Below, in pieces: positions 50,713 through 60,992 of a stretch of 64,000 nt of DNA. The position numbers were made by a program, and so were the translations under genes. Position 1 is the stretch's first letter. Each line of letters opens with the position of its first letter. The DNA lies in the NCBI GenBank assembly GCA_016714125.1, contig JADJNX010000001.1, positions 310,001 through 374,000 on the forward strand, read 5' to 3'. Below the pieces are notes generated by a model. The model saw only the letters and a list, made by a program, of their open reading frames with translations. It had not been told where the DNA came from and did no database searches. The stretch is from Ignavibacteriales bacterium. GTDB lineage: Bacteria; Bacteroidota; Ignavibacteria; Ignavibacteriales; Ignavibacteriaceae.

Positions 50713-52697
50713 CTATATGTTTAAGAACTGTTTTTTCGGAAGATTAATAAAGAACTCGGTTCCTTTGCCTTCTTCACTTCTAAAATTGATATCACCTTTG
50801 TGCATTTTCATGATGCCGTAGGCGATTGCCAATCCTAAACCTGTTCCTTTGCCTGCTTCTTTTGTAGTGAAGAAAGGTGTGAACAACTTACTAAAATGTT
50901 CTTTCTTTATTCCACCTCCCGAATCCGCGATATAGATTTTGAGATTTTCGCCCAGGTCTTCATATCTTATACGAATCTTCCTGGTTTGCTTGTCCGCCAT
51001 TGCATCAACTGCATTGAGGACAAGATTAGCGATTACCTGTTCAATCTGGTCTCTATCTCCCTGTATTGTAACTGCGGTTTCAGGCAGGTCAATCTCAACG
51101 GATATTCCCTCGAGTTTGCCTGTAACCGAAAGTTTTTTCATAATTGCCCTGATTTCGACCATTATGTCGAAGGTGGTAACATTTAGTTTTCCCTGTCTTG
51201 CAAAATTAAGGAGATTTGCAACAATATTTTTACATCTGTTGGCGGCTCCCATTATCATTTCTAAATCACCACCAATGTCTGCCTCTATTTTGTGTTTATC
51301 ACACAATTTTTTTAACAAACCGGCATACACCATAATCGTGCCGAGGGGATTGTTGATTTCATGAGCCACCCCTGCTGCCAGTTGCCCTATTGAAGCAAGT
51401 TTCTCAGCAGAATGAAGGGCAGCTTCCGTCTCGTGCAGGTTATCGTATGCCTCTCGAATCTCATCAAGAAGATGAGGTAAACACATCTCTTTTTCACTCA
51501 GGCCTTTGGCAATGGCAATAGCAAACTCCCTACAAGTTGTATAACCACATGCGCCACAATTTAACTCATCATTTTTGTTGTGGATGCCAAAAGTGCCAAG
51601 AATTTCAGTAATCACAGCCTCATCAGGGGTAGGCTTCTTTTGACTGGTTTTGATGAAAGTTCTGCTGAAATCCATATCCCTGCTGTTAAATATATTACTT
51701 TTCCAGACTTTTTTATCCACCTGTTTTAAGTCTTTTTTAATGAACTCAATTACTTTTTCTCTTTTTGAGTAAAAATTTAGTTCACTATCAACAACGGGAC
51801 CGGAAATACACCCTTCGCAAAAAAGGATATCAATAAATCTTGCATTTATATTTTTGTTCGATATCTCATCAATTATCTCAAGAACTTTTTCTCGCCCTCA
51901 ACTACCACAATTTCGTCATCAAGCACATCCCCGGGAAGATCAGTGGATTTTAACAGTCCCCCTGCTAAAGGAAATGCTTTTCCAAGAGAAGCTCTTGGAG
52001 GATCAAAAGGAATCGCCTCTAATTCAGCGAGAACAATGTTATCCTCAAAAAACATCTCTTTTAACTCACCAAATGTAATAACTGAATCGATCACCCCTTC
52101 AACCGGGTCGTCAGTAAATTCATCCTTCTTCGCAACACAGGGACCCACAAAAACGATTTTTGTTTTCTCCCCTTTTTCATTTTTTAAGTACCTGCCAAGA
52201 GCAATCATTGGAGAGACGATCTTTGCAAGGTTGGGTACTAAATGGTTGTAATATTTTTTTATATAGTTAAAAACGGCGGGACAAGCGGTACTGATCACCG
52301 GTTTTACATCAGCATTCATCACAGCGTCAACATACTCGCCACTAATAAGATCGGCGCCAAAAGCAGTCTCAACAACAGTATCAAATCCCAGCCTTTTAAG
52401 TGCAGCCGGAACTTTATCGTATGAATCAGGGAAGGATGCCGCAAATGATGGGGCAACCATTGCAATTCGCTCAGACTCAAGGTCGGAGAGTATATCGCTT
52501 CGAGTATATTCGATATTACTGACGATGGTCTTTGCGTGCTGAGAACACACAACAAGACAGTTCCCGCATGAGATACAGCGGTCCTGAATGATAAGTGCCT
52601 GACCGTTCACAACACGAATAGCTTTAGCAGGGCACTCTCTAATACAAGAGTAGCACCTTTTACATCTGTCAGGAACAGTAAAAATAACGCCGGACAT
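50713..52697 (-). CDS. Hydrogenase-like sensor histidine kinase (one frameshift)
   Basis: About 660 residues. The order is: two [4Fe-4S] motifs (CKRCYSCIRECP, CISCGNCLVVC), a hydrogenase large-domain homologue with altered H-cluster motifs (TACPAVFN, GPCVAKKDE and, past the frameshift near 51885, FCEGCISGP), a Fes-type cluster domain (NCGACGYTTC), then HisKA (GVAHEINNPLGT) and HATPase (NLVLNAVDAM, GKGTGLGLA). Four cysteines remain in the hydrogenase-like domain but the full catalytic motifs do not, so it probably senses H2 or redox state rather than turning over H2. Start ATG 52697 has Shine-Dalgarno AAAGGA. It heads the operon that ends with hydA. Confidence 0.88.
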
Positions 52698-52724
52698 TAT
52701 CCTTTTCCACAATTAACTATTTTA

Positions 52725-52990
52725 GTCATGCATATTTAATGCCAAACAATACCCTTGCCATTCAATGCGCTATCCCATTTTCTGTTATTTCAACAACGGG
52801 TTGATTCTCATTATCGGTAAAAATATGTCTTATTAATTGGAAAGGAGCAACTTTGTATATAGTATTGGAATAGGACGCGGATGAGGCGGATTATCGCGGA
52901 TTTTTTTTGATGATTGAGCTAAATTTTCCTCGAAGGGGAATAAATATTCGTAGCGTCCCGATTGCCATCTGAAAAGTGTTTGGAGTACTC
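52725..52990. repeat. Intergenic region with degraded dispersed repeats
   Basis: No gene is visible between the sensor kinase and the amylase gene. 52873-52905 (GGACGCGGATGAGGCGGATT and following) resembles the reverse complement of the GCGTGTATCTGCG-type unit at 24104 and 41598. 52948-52968 contains CGTCCCGATTGCCATCTG, the near-exact reverse complement of a string at 24165-24185. The upstream half may hold the promoter of the hydrogenase operon; I could not define it. Confidence 0.55.
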
Positions 52991-52997
52991 CCCAAAA

Positions 52998-54379
52998 TCA
53001 CTTAATCAGAATATAATATTTGTAAGGTTCGAGATTGATGGAAGAACCAAGAGTAATAAGATTTGAATTAAGAGCATCCCTCCAGATTGAGTTTGCCCAA
53101 GCTGTTGGAATTGGATAGGAAACTGTTGTATTTCGAACATTTACCATAACCAACACTTCTTCTGATCCAAGTTTTTTACTGAATAGCACTACATCCGGAT
53201 GTGCATCAACGGCAGTAACTGATTCCTTAACTGTTGCATTATCCCGTCTAAAAGCCAGAATTTTTTTATACTCAATCATCATGTCGGGATTGGTTGTCCA
53301 GTCGATTGGACTTTTGGAAAAGAATGGAAGTTTTACAGAGCAGCCCACCTCCTGACCGTTATAAATCAGAGGTACCCCACCATTAAAAACAGCAAGTACA
53401 AAAGCAGCCAACGAGCCCGCCTTACCCTTAAAATTTCCAAGGGGGGTGTCATCCCAGGCACATTCATCGTGATTGGATGTAAATCGAAGTCTGTGTGTTC
53501 CGGTTGGCAGGAAGTTATATTCTGTGGCATTAGTAAATCTTATATTGGCTGCCGTCTCCCCTGTTTTAAAGACCGATTTAATTTTATTGTAGTAGTCCCA
53601 GCCGTAGGTGAGTTGAAATCCGGCTGTGTAATGGTCAAGTCTTGCACCCTCAGCAAGGAGAATTAACTTACGGTTTGGAATATTTTTAGTGAATCCAGCG
53701 CCTGCTTCCAGAAATCTTGAGGTACCATATCAGCAGCATCACATCTAAATCCATCAATATTGGCAGCAAGAACCCAATATTTCATCGCTTTTATCATAGT
53801 TGCGCGCATTTCCTGACTGCTATAATTCAGATCTGCAACATCTTGCCAGTTGGTACCGGCCGGAATTATTATATTTCCGCTTCCATCCTGCGTAAACCAC
53901 GATTTATTGGCGATCCATGGATTATCCCAGGCGGTGTGATTTGCAACCCAATCGAGAATTACTGCCATCCCCTTTTGATGTGCTTTTTCGACCAATCTCC
54001 TTAGATCTTCAAGATTGCCAAATTCAGAGTTAACGGCGTTATAATCCTGTACCGAATAGGTGGAACCAAGCTGCCCCACCGATTTTAATTTGCCCACAGG
54101 ATGAATCGGCATCAGCCAGATAACATTAACACCAAGTGCTCTTATAGAATCAAGCCGGACTTCAATTCCCGCAAAATTTCCCTGAGAGCTAAATGCCCGC
54201 AGGTTGATTTCATACATGATTATCCCTTTTGTCTCCGGAATATCGGCAAACGGTACTCCATATTGGGTAACTTCATTCCCATTGTTGACAGGTATAACCG
54301 GATTTTCTTCGGTCTTGCAACCGGAAACAAATAAAAAAGTGCTTAGAAGCAAGAAAAAGAATAATCTTTTACGTGTCAT
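52998..54379 (-). CDS. GH13 alpha-amylase family lipoprotein (frame-interrupted)
   Basis: About 460 residues from ATG 54379. A lipobox (LFVSGCK) gives a lipoprotein. GH13 conserved regions appear in order: DWVANHTA (I), DGFRCDAADM (II, nucleophile Asp), LLAEG (III, acid/base Glu) and FTSNHDE (IV). The frame breaks near 53675 and again near 53425. An all-beta C-terminal domain (EEVLVMVNVRNTTVSYPI) closes the protein. It should hydrolyse or transfer alpha-glucans at the cell surface or in the periplasm. The longer open frame to 54442 adds a second hydrophobic segment and is less likely. Confidence 0.9.
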
Positions 54380-54511
54380 TTTGTCATTTTTCCAAATCAA
54401 TATCAAATCGAAAATTAAGAGGGTAAAAATAAGTAAAATCAATTCATCTTTTGATATTCTGATTTAGCCGGCTTCTCTTTGTAAATTTAAATACTCAATA
54501 AAGAATTTTAA

Positions 54512-56697
54512 ATGAAAAAGCAAACTTATCCCGTGTTGAATATGACCTGTGCATCATGCGCAGCAAGGGTTCAAAAAACTCTCGGCAAACAACCCGGCAT
54601 TACAACCGCAATTGTTAATTATGCAAATGCTACGGTTCAGGTGGAATATGATGAAAAACAGATTACACCTGATCAACTGAAGGTATCAGTTCAAAAATTT
54701 GGTTATGATCTTGTTACCGAAGAGCGTGAGGGTGAAGTTGATGACTTAAATCGAAAAGCTTCAAAAAACCTCAAATACAAAACAATTGGTGCGATACTTC
54801 TCTCAATACCTGTGGTGATAATCGGGATGTTTTTCATGGAAATGCCTTACGCGAACTATATCATCTGGGCTTTTTCTACCCCGGTGGTGCTCTATTTTGG
54901 CAGTCGTTTTTTTATTGGTGCCTGGAAACAGACATCACACGGCACGGCAAATATGGATACTTTGGTGGCGTTGAGCACCGGTACTGCGTATATTTTTAGT
55001 GTTTTTAACACTCTCTACCCGGATTATTGGCAGGACAGAGGACTTCACGGACATGTTTATTTTGAAGCTGCCGCTGTTGTAATTGCATTTATTCTTTTAG
55101 GAAAACTGCTTGAAGATAAAGCCAAAGGCAATACTTCATCAGCTCTAAAAAAACTGATTGGTCTGCAACCCAAAACTGTAACAATAGTTTTTAACAATGA
55201 ACAAAGAGAACTCCCCATCTCCGATGTAAGAGTTGGAGATGAAATCCTTGTGAAACCGGGTGAGAAAATAGCCGTTGATGGAATTGTCTCTTCAGGAAAC
55301 TCATTTGTTGATGAAAGTATGATTAACGGTGAACCAATTCCGGTTGAAAAGACAGCCGGGGAAAAGGTTTTTGCAGGTACAATAAATCAAAAAGGAAGTT
55401 TCAATTTTATTGCGGAAAAAGTGGGAGCGGATACTGTTCTGGCACGCATCATTAAAATGGTGCAGGAAGCCCAGGGTAGTAAAGCCCCCGTTCAACAACT
55501 TGTTGATAAAATCGCTTCAATTTTTGTTCCCGTCGTCATTCTAATTGCACTTATAACCCTTGGTGTGTGGGTGATTTTTGGCGGCGAAAACAGTTTCACC
55601 CAGGGACTCTTGGCGATGGTCACAGTACTCGTGATTGCCTGCCCGTGTGCTCTTGGACTCGCTACACCAACTGCTATAATGGTTGGTATTGGAAAAGGAG
55701 CTGAATCAGGAATCCTGATCAAGGACGCAGAGAGTCTGGAGACCGCCCGGAAGGTTAATGCAATGTACTTGACAAAACGGGGACAATCACTGAGGGTAAA
55801 CCGGAAGTTGTAAATTCCGTCTGGAAAGACAATGATCAATCTTTCGCAGGTATTTTGAGAGCGATAGAGTTAAAATCGGAACACCCTCTGGCAGATGCCG
55901 TGGCAGCTTATATCGATTCAACAGAAGATATTAATGTAACGGAATTCCAAAGTTTGACAGGAAGAGGAGTAACGGCCACAGTTGATCGTGAAGAATGGTT
56001 TGTTGGGAATCTAAAATTGATTTTAGAGAATAACATTTTGGTACCTGATGACATCCAATCAAAAATTCCGGAGTGGCAATCACATGCAAACACAGTAATC
56101 TATTTTGCCTCAAGTCAATTTGTCCATGCTGCAATCGCCATCGCCGATAAAATTAAACCATCCTCAATTGAAGCGGTCAAAACCCTTCAGGAATCGGGAA
56201 TTGGAGTTTACATGCTTACGGGTGACAATTCAACCACTGCAAAATCGATTGCTGAACAAGCCGGAATTCACCATTATAAAGCTGATGTACTTCCCGCAGA
56301 AAAGGCTGATTTTGTTAAATCACTTCAAACTGATGGAAAAGTAGTAGCCATGGTGGGAGATGGAATTAACGACAGCAATGCTCTTGCACAGGCTGATTTA
56401 AGCATTGCAATGGGTACCGGAAGTGATATAGCAATGGATGTAGCAAAGATGACTTTGATCGCATCCGACTTGTCCAGAATTCCAAAAGCAATAAAACTCT
56501 CCCGTGATACTGTCTTGACAATCAAACAAAATCTGTTCTGGGCATTTATCTACAATATTATTGGAATACCAATTGCGGCGGGGATACTTTATCCATTCAA
56601 CGGATTTCTGCTTGATCCCATGATTGCCGGAGCTGCGATGGCGATGAGCAGTGTCAGTGTGGTTAGTAACAGTTTAAGATTAAAACTTAGAAAATGA
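54512..56697 (+). CDS. copA: Copper-translocating P-type ATPase (one frameshift)
   Basis: About 728 residues. One N-terminal metal-binding domain (MTCASCAARV, Cys13 and Cys16), eight membrane helices with the CPC motif (IACPCALGLAT), the actuator (MINGEPIPVEK), SEHPLADAV and MVGDGINDSNAL are all present. The phosphorylation site is broken: adding one T near 55771 restores LDKTGTITEGKP. CPC plus the MxCxxC domain indicates Cu(I) export. There is no adjacent chaperone or regulator; convergent with the tRNA. Confidence 0.96.
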
Positions 56698-56754
56698 AAA
56701 ATGTTAAGTGATTAATACAGGTCATAAAACTCTGAATGAAACACTTAACATTTT
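56698..56754. terminator. Inverted repeat after copA
   Basis: A perfect 13-base-pair inverted repeat (AAAATGTTAAGTG and its complement) with a 31-base loop, starting right after the copA stop and ending before the tRNA 3' end. It is AT-rich, so terminator strength is uncertain; both neighbours converge on it. Confidence 0.55.
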
Positions 56755-56765
56755 AAAATACACGG

Positions 56766-56838
56766 AGCCACCTGCCGGAATCGAACCGGCGACCTATTCA
56801 TTACGAATGAATTGCTCTACCAGCTGAGCTAAGGTGGC
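56766..56838 (-). tRNA. tRNA-Thr (anticodon CGT)
   Basis: 73 bases fold as a full cloverleaf: acceptor GCCACCT/AGGTGGC, D arm GCTC/GAGC, anticodon stem ATTCA/TGAAT with loop TTCGTAA, and T arm GCCGG/CCGGC with loop TTCGATT. The anticodon CGT reads ACG codons. CCA is not encoded. Confidence 0.97.
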
Positions 56839-56863
56839 TTCTACAATAAGATTGAAAAGAGGA

Positions 56864-56959
56864 CTATCTTACTCTTTTTTTATGTCTGTTTTTTCTCAAT
56901 CTTTTTTTGCGCTTGTGCGTTGACATTTTATGTCTTTTGCGTTTTTTTCCACAGGGCAT
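56864..56959 (-). CDS. COX24/AURKAIP1-type (bTHX-like) basic protein
   Basis: 31 residues, of which about 20 are Lys, Arg or His. It begins MPCGKKRKRHKMSTHKRKKR, the near-invariant sequence of a tiny Bacteroidota/Chlorobi family annotated with the AURKAIP1/COX24 domain, related to mitochondrial small-subunit ribosomal proteins. A role on the ribosome is inferred. It lies 25 bases before the tRNA gene on the same strand and is too short for most gene callers. Confidence 0.9.
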   Translation of the reverse strand: MPCGKKRKRHKMSTHKRKKRLRKNRHKKRVR

Positions 56960-56975
56960 CTAAACCTCCATTGGG

Positions 56976-57737
56976 TTATTTTTTGTTTTTTTCAATTAAA
57001 TTCTGAGCTTGTTTTGCTGCGTTTGAATTTGGGTCAATTGCAATGGCTTTTGTCAGCCAATCATTGGCTATGTCCATTTTGTTATTAGTAAGGTTCACAA
57101 CGCCCATGTTCAAATGTGCGATTTGATGTTTTGGATCAACTGTGAGAGCCTGTTTAAAATAATCTTCTGCTTGAATAAGGTCGTTTTTGTTGAAAAAGCA
57201 TACACCAAGATCCACCAGTACATCAGGTACTCCCGGCTTTTTCACAAGATAATCTTTATAAAATGGAATGGCTTTTTCAAAATTTCCGGCATCAAAATAT
57301 GCATGGGCCAACTGGAGTTTCAGTTCGATATTATCGGGATTCTCTGAGATCTGTTTCTCCATATTCATGATATCTGGGTTAATCTGAGTCCCGGTACCCA
57401 TCTGGTTTTGTGGAGCGTCGTGTTGTCCTGGCGGGTGATTATGTCCGGCATGAGCATCAATCTCTGATGGTGAATCAAATACTCCTGATGAGATAAGTGC
57501 GATAATTGCAAGAACAGTAAAGACAATAAGTGTGATCATGGCTGTTTTTTCAGGTTTACTTCCTGATTTTGCACCCTTTTTACTTTGTTTAATACCTGTT
57601 CCGACGTTCGCCTGCTTGCCGGCTTTTTTCTTCATTTCAGGATTGAGCAAAGCACCACAGTCGCTACAATAAGCAGCGGTTGCAGAATTTTCAGCACCAC
57701 ATATCGGGCAACTGATTATTTTATTTTGTTCAGCCAT
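56976..57737 (-). CDS. Zinc-ribbon membrane-anchored TPR protein
   Basis: 253 residues. An N-terminal zinc ribbon (CPICGAENSATAAYCSDCG), a basic linker, one membrane helix (about residues 68-88), a His/Pro-rich loop (DAHAGHNHPPGQHD) and three TPR units (from NIELKLQLAHAYFDAGNFEK) make up the protein. The TPRs would face the periplasm if the ribbon is cytoplasmic. The His-rich loop could bind metal. Function unknown; similar proteins are common in this group. It is followed downstream by the COX24-like gene. Confidence 0.8.
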   Translation of the reverse strand: MAEQNKIISCPICGAENSATAAYCSDCGALLNPEMKKKAGKQANVGTGIKQSKKGAKSGSKPEKTAMITLIVFTVLAIIALISSGVFDSPSEIDAHAGHNHPPGQHDAPQNQMGTGTQINPDIMNMEKQISENPDNIELKLQLAHAYFDAGNFEKAIPFYKDYLVKKPGVPDVLVDLGVCFFNKNDLIQAEDYFKQALTVDPKHQIAHLNMGVVNLTNNKMDIANDWLTKAIAIDPNSNAAKQAQNLIEKNKK

Positions 57738-57757
57738 TTATCTCTTCACTTTGTTTT

Positions 57758-58054
57758 TTAATTACTGACTTTTTTTAAGCTGTTATCGACCTGATTTTTG
57801 AAATCCTTTGAAAACTTAAAAACTGGGACAAAATGTTCTGGCACATAAACCTTTTCACCATTTTTAGGATTCCGTGCATATCTGGCAGCTTTATTCTTAA
57901 CCTTAAAAGTGCCAAAACCTCTTATTTCAATCCCTTTTCCACTGCTCAGGGCTTCAATAACACTCTTGAAAAAACCTTCCACGACAGCTTCAGTTTCAAG
58001 TTTTGTTAAACCGGTTCCTTCGGCTACTATATCAACAATATCGGCTTTTGTCAT
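57758..58054 (-). CDS. HU/IHF family DNA-binding protein
   Basis: 98 residues, intact. MTKADIVDIVAEGTGLTKLE at the N-terminus, IEIRGFGTFKVKNKAARYAR (the conserved arm entry) and NPKNGEKVYVPEHFVPVF are HU/IHF signatures. It bends and packs DNA. IHF versus HU cannot be told from sequence alone. Starts a small minus-strand group with the TPR protein 20 bases downstream. Confidence 0.95.
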   Translation of the reverse strand: MTKADIVDIVAEGTGLTKLETEAVVEGFFKSVIEALSSGKGIEIRGFGTFKVKNKAARYARNPKNGEKVYVPEHFVPVFKFSKDFKNQVDNSLKKVSN

Positions 58055-58378
58055 TTAATCACTTCTCCGGATATAAAATTTTTCAAATGGAACCTCTAAT
58101 TTATCACCATTTAGCTTAAAATGCAAACTATTCATCACCCTCAGCCACCTTTAATTTATTAATTTAAGAATAACATGAAATCGTCTACAATAAAAATGAT
58201 TTTTTTATTACATTTAAGTTCGAATTTGATTTTATTTCTGAATATATGTTCTGATCCAGAGATTTTTTACTTATGAAAACAATTTTATCATGTGGGTAAA
58301 AGTCTGTCAATTAATCTGACTCATTTTTTGGTTTTATATCACAAAGTTGTTGATTGTAGAAAGTAATGTAGCACATAG
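58055..58378. other. Divergent intergenic region, no gene seen
   Basis: 324 AT-rich bases between the HU gene (-) and the 58379 gene (+). It must hold promoters for both, but I see no convincing consensus element, repeat or RNA structure. Confidence 0.5.
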
Positions 58379-58963
58379 ATGGATACCGGCTTAATTCCTC
58401 TTGTAAAAGGAGTGGTGATAATCTTTGCGATTGTAATCACTGTTTTTATTGTTATGTCCTTCGGCTTCGCCAAACTTAAAGCATTGGTTACCGGGAAAAA
58501 ACCCCCTAAAACGGGTCCGGAACTGTATGCTGCTCAACTTGCTATGCAAAAAAATCCAAATCAGCCTCAAGTCAAAAAAGCGAGAATCCCTTCCAAAGAG
58601 AAAAAACCCGGTAATGATACATCCGCTTACGCAGAGGCGAGGGCAATGGTCGAGAACCAGGAGAGAGTAAAAGCTAACCCCCCTGTTCGCAGAAATGATG
58701 AAGCCAGACGCTCAAGAACTCAAAGTCGGGTTTCAATGAGTATGGTTCAGAAAACCGTTCCAAAAAGGAATGTTTTTCAAGTCGTAAATGCACAACAAGC
58801 CTCCTATAGAGGCGTTGGGATAGCAAATATTGACTATTCACCTCAGAATAAACCGTCTACAACACAAGCATCAATGCGAAACCAAACCCTTTTTGCCGGA
58901 CAGGGTAACTCCCCCCAAGGTGGTAGATCAGTTCCTGGAAAGACTCACTTTAACTTCCGTTAA
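58379..58963 (+). CDS. Unknown membrane-anchored protein with disordered tail
   Basis: 194 residues, intact. One N-terminal membrane helix (about residues 8-30: VKGVVIIFAIVITVFIVMSF) is followed by a basic, Pro/Gln/Ser/Asn-rich region with no predicted domain. Two segments look structured or conserved: TGPELYAAQLAMQK after the helix and GVGIANIDYS near residue 145. I do not recognise the family. It is a single gene, convergent with pepF (stop codons touch), divergent from HU. Confidence 0.7.
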   Translation: MDTGLIPLVKGVVIIFAIVITVFIVMSFGFAKLKALVTGKKPPKTGPELYAAQLAMQKNPNQPQVKKARIPSKEKKPGNDTSAYAEARAMVENQERVKANPPVRRNDEARRSRTQSRVSMSMVQKTVPKRNVFQVVNAQQASYRGVGIANIDYSPQNKPSTTQASMRNQTLFAGQGNSPQGGRSVPGKTHFNFR

Positions 58964-60802
58964 TCACAGAAGACTTTCCATCTCATTCAACACCCTCTCC
59001 ATCTTTTTAATTACGGCTGTAATTGCATCAGGAGCTGTCATATCCACTCCGGCGTTTTTCAAAATTTCAATGGAATATTTTGACTTGCCCGATTTAAGGA
59101 ATTGAAGATAACGATCCACTGCAGGTTGGCCCTCGTTTTTTACGCAATTAACTAAAGCTTCAGATGCTGCCATTCCTGTTGCATACTGATAAACATAGAA
59201 GTTATAATAAAAATGTGGTATTCTCGCCCACGTGTATTCCTCTTCCTCATCAATAAACATTGCAGGACCCCAATATTTTGCATATACATCCTTGTAAGCG
59301 GTTTTTAATTCGGTTGCGGTGAGTGGTTTGCCCGACTCAAGAGACTCATAAGCCATCTTTTCATATTCGGCGAACATCGTTTGTCTATAAAATGTGGCAG
59401 TCACATTATTCAGAAATTTTTCCATCAACATCAATTTTTCTTCCTTGCTTTCACTCAGTCTTATCAAGTGTTCAAGCAAAAGAGACTCATTGAAGGTTGA
59501 TGCAACCTCAGCAAGAAAAATTGAATAATCTGCATAAACAGGCGGCTGGTTTTCACCCGTGAACCATGAATGCATATTGTGCCCCATCTCATGAGCAAGT
59601 GTAAATACATCATTCAACATCCCGGTAAAATTCATAAGCACATAAGGATGCGTTCCATATGTACACCCTGATGAATAAGCCCCTGATCTTTTCCCCGCTG
59701 TTTCGTGGACATCAATCCATCGATTGTCGAATGCTGTGTTGAGCGCCTTAAGATATTCATCTCCCATCAATTGCAGTGAATCAACTACCAGTTTTTTTGC
59801 CTCATCCCATGAGTATTTTTTCACCTCAATATTATCAAAAATGGTTACATAAGAATCGTAAGGGTGAATAAAATCCTTCCCAAGTCGCTTCCTTTTTATT
59901 TCAGCCCATCTGTGCATTGGGGTCAGGTTATTATTTACGGTTTCGATTAAGTTGTCATAAACTTCAACGGGGATATTGTTGCTGTGGAGAGCCGCTTCAA
60001 GTGAACTGTCAAATCCCCTTACCTTTGAATTAAATATTTTTCCTTTAAGGTTATTGTTAAAGATGGCTGAAAAAGTATTGGCATAAATTTTAAAAGGAGC
60101 ATAAAAGGATTTATACGCTCTTTCCCTGAAAGCATTATCCTTTGAATAAAGAGCTGCATAAAATCTACCATGCGACATTTCCGTCTCGTTCCCCTCTTCA
60201 TCAAGAACAACAGGAAATTTCATATCAGCATCGGAGAATATTGAAAACACCTCATAAGCACCTCCGGTTATGGTAGATGAAAGAGCCATAATCATCTCCT
60301 CTTTTTCGGAGAGAGTAAATTGTTTCTTCCTTTTAATATCATCAAAGAAATGTTCATACCCATTTAACCCGGAAGTTAAAGCCTCTTGAATAATTTCATC
60401 CGGAGTTACAATCAGTTCCGGTAAAATGAATGATGATTTTGATGCAGCAGTGCTGTGAAGATTTTTTATCCTGTCACTCATCCCTTGATATTTGTTAACT
60501 CTCAAGTCGCTGTCTCTGTTAAGCATAATATACAGGTATAACTTCTCGAGAGTGATCGACACTTCCTCATCAAATTTTATACATTCTGTAAGGATGTTTT
60601 TATCAGTGGAAATTTTCCCTCTGAACCTGTCATATCCGACAATTGACTCCTGAATTCTTGCGAACTCCTCCTCCCAGGATGTGTCATCACAGTAAATATG
60701 TGTGACATCCCACTTCGAATTTTCGTCAATCTCACTCCGCTCTGCAAGTGAACCTGACTCAGATTGACTCCTTAACTTTAACAGTAACGCTTCGTTGATC
60801 AT
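58964..60802 (-). CDS. pepF: Oligoendopeptidase F (M3 family)
   Basis: 612 residues, intact. The zinc-binding motif is FTLAHEMGHNMHSWF (HExxH), with the downstream Glu in FLAEVASTFNESLL. NKYQGMSDRIKNLHSTAAS and the C-terminal TGMAASEALVNCVKNEG are typical PepF blocks. It is a cytoplasmic zinc metalloprotease that degrades oligopeptides of about 7-17 residues. It is divergent from secD across 190 bases. Confidence 0.95.
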   Translation of the reverse strand: MINEALLLKLRSQSESGSLAERSEIDENSKWDVTHIYCDDTSWEEEFARIQESIVGYDRFRGKISTDKNILTECIKFDEEVSITLEKLYLYIMLNRDSDLRVNKYQGMSDRIKNLHSTAASKSSFILPELIVTPDEIIQEALTSGLNGYEHFFDDIKRKKQFTLSEKEEMIMALSSTITGGAYEVFSIFSDADMKFPVVLDEEGNETEMSHGRFYAALYSKDNAFRERAYKSFYAPFKIYANTFSAIFNNNLKGKIFNSKVRGFDSSLEAALHSNNIPVEVYDNLIETVNNNLTPMHRWAEIKRKRLGKDFIHPYDSYVTIFDNIEVKKYSWDEAKKLVVDSLQLMGDEYLKALNTAFDNRWIDVHETAGKRSGAYSSGCTYGTHPYVLMNFTGMLNDVFTLAHEMGHNMHSWFTGENQPPVYADYSIFLAEVASTFNESLLLEHLIRLSESKEEKLMLMEKFLNNVTATFYRQTMFAEYEKMAYESLESGKPLTATELKTAYKDVYAKYWGPAMFIDEEEEYTWARIPHFYYNFYVYQYATGMAASEALVNCVKNEGQPAVDRYLQFLKSGKSKYSIEILKNAGVDMTAPDAITAVIKKMERVLNEMESLL

Positions 60803-60992
60803 AAATTTTCTCGGATTATTTTAAATAATTAACACAATTTTTCTGAAATTTGTCTCAAAATTAACATTTATTTCATTTTTTTTAATTTATATATCAAGGT
60901 CACTCCCAAATTAGTTGATTTTTTAAGGACTTAGCGGTAAATTGCTTGTCTGAATTTTTTTACATATTAAATAATCGAGTTAAGTTAAATTT

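Noticed and set aside
56698..56754. Inverted repeat after copA as an insertion sequence end
   Set aside because: No transposase or target duplication; position between convergent genes fits termination.
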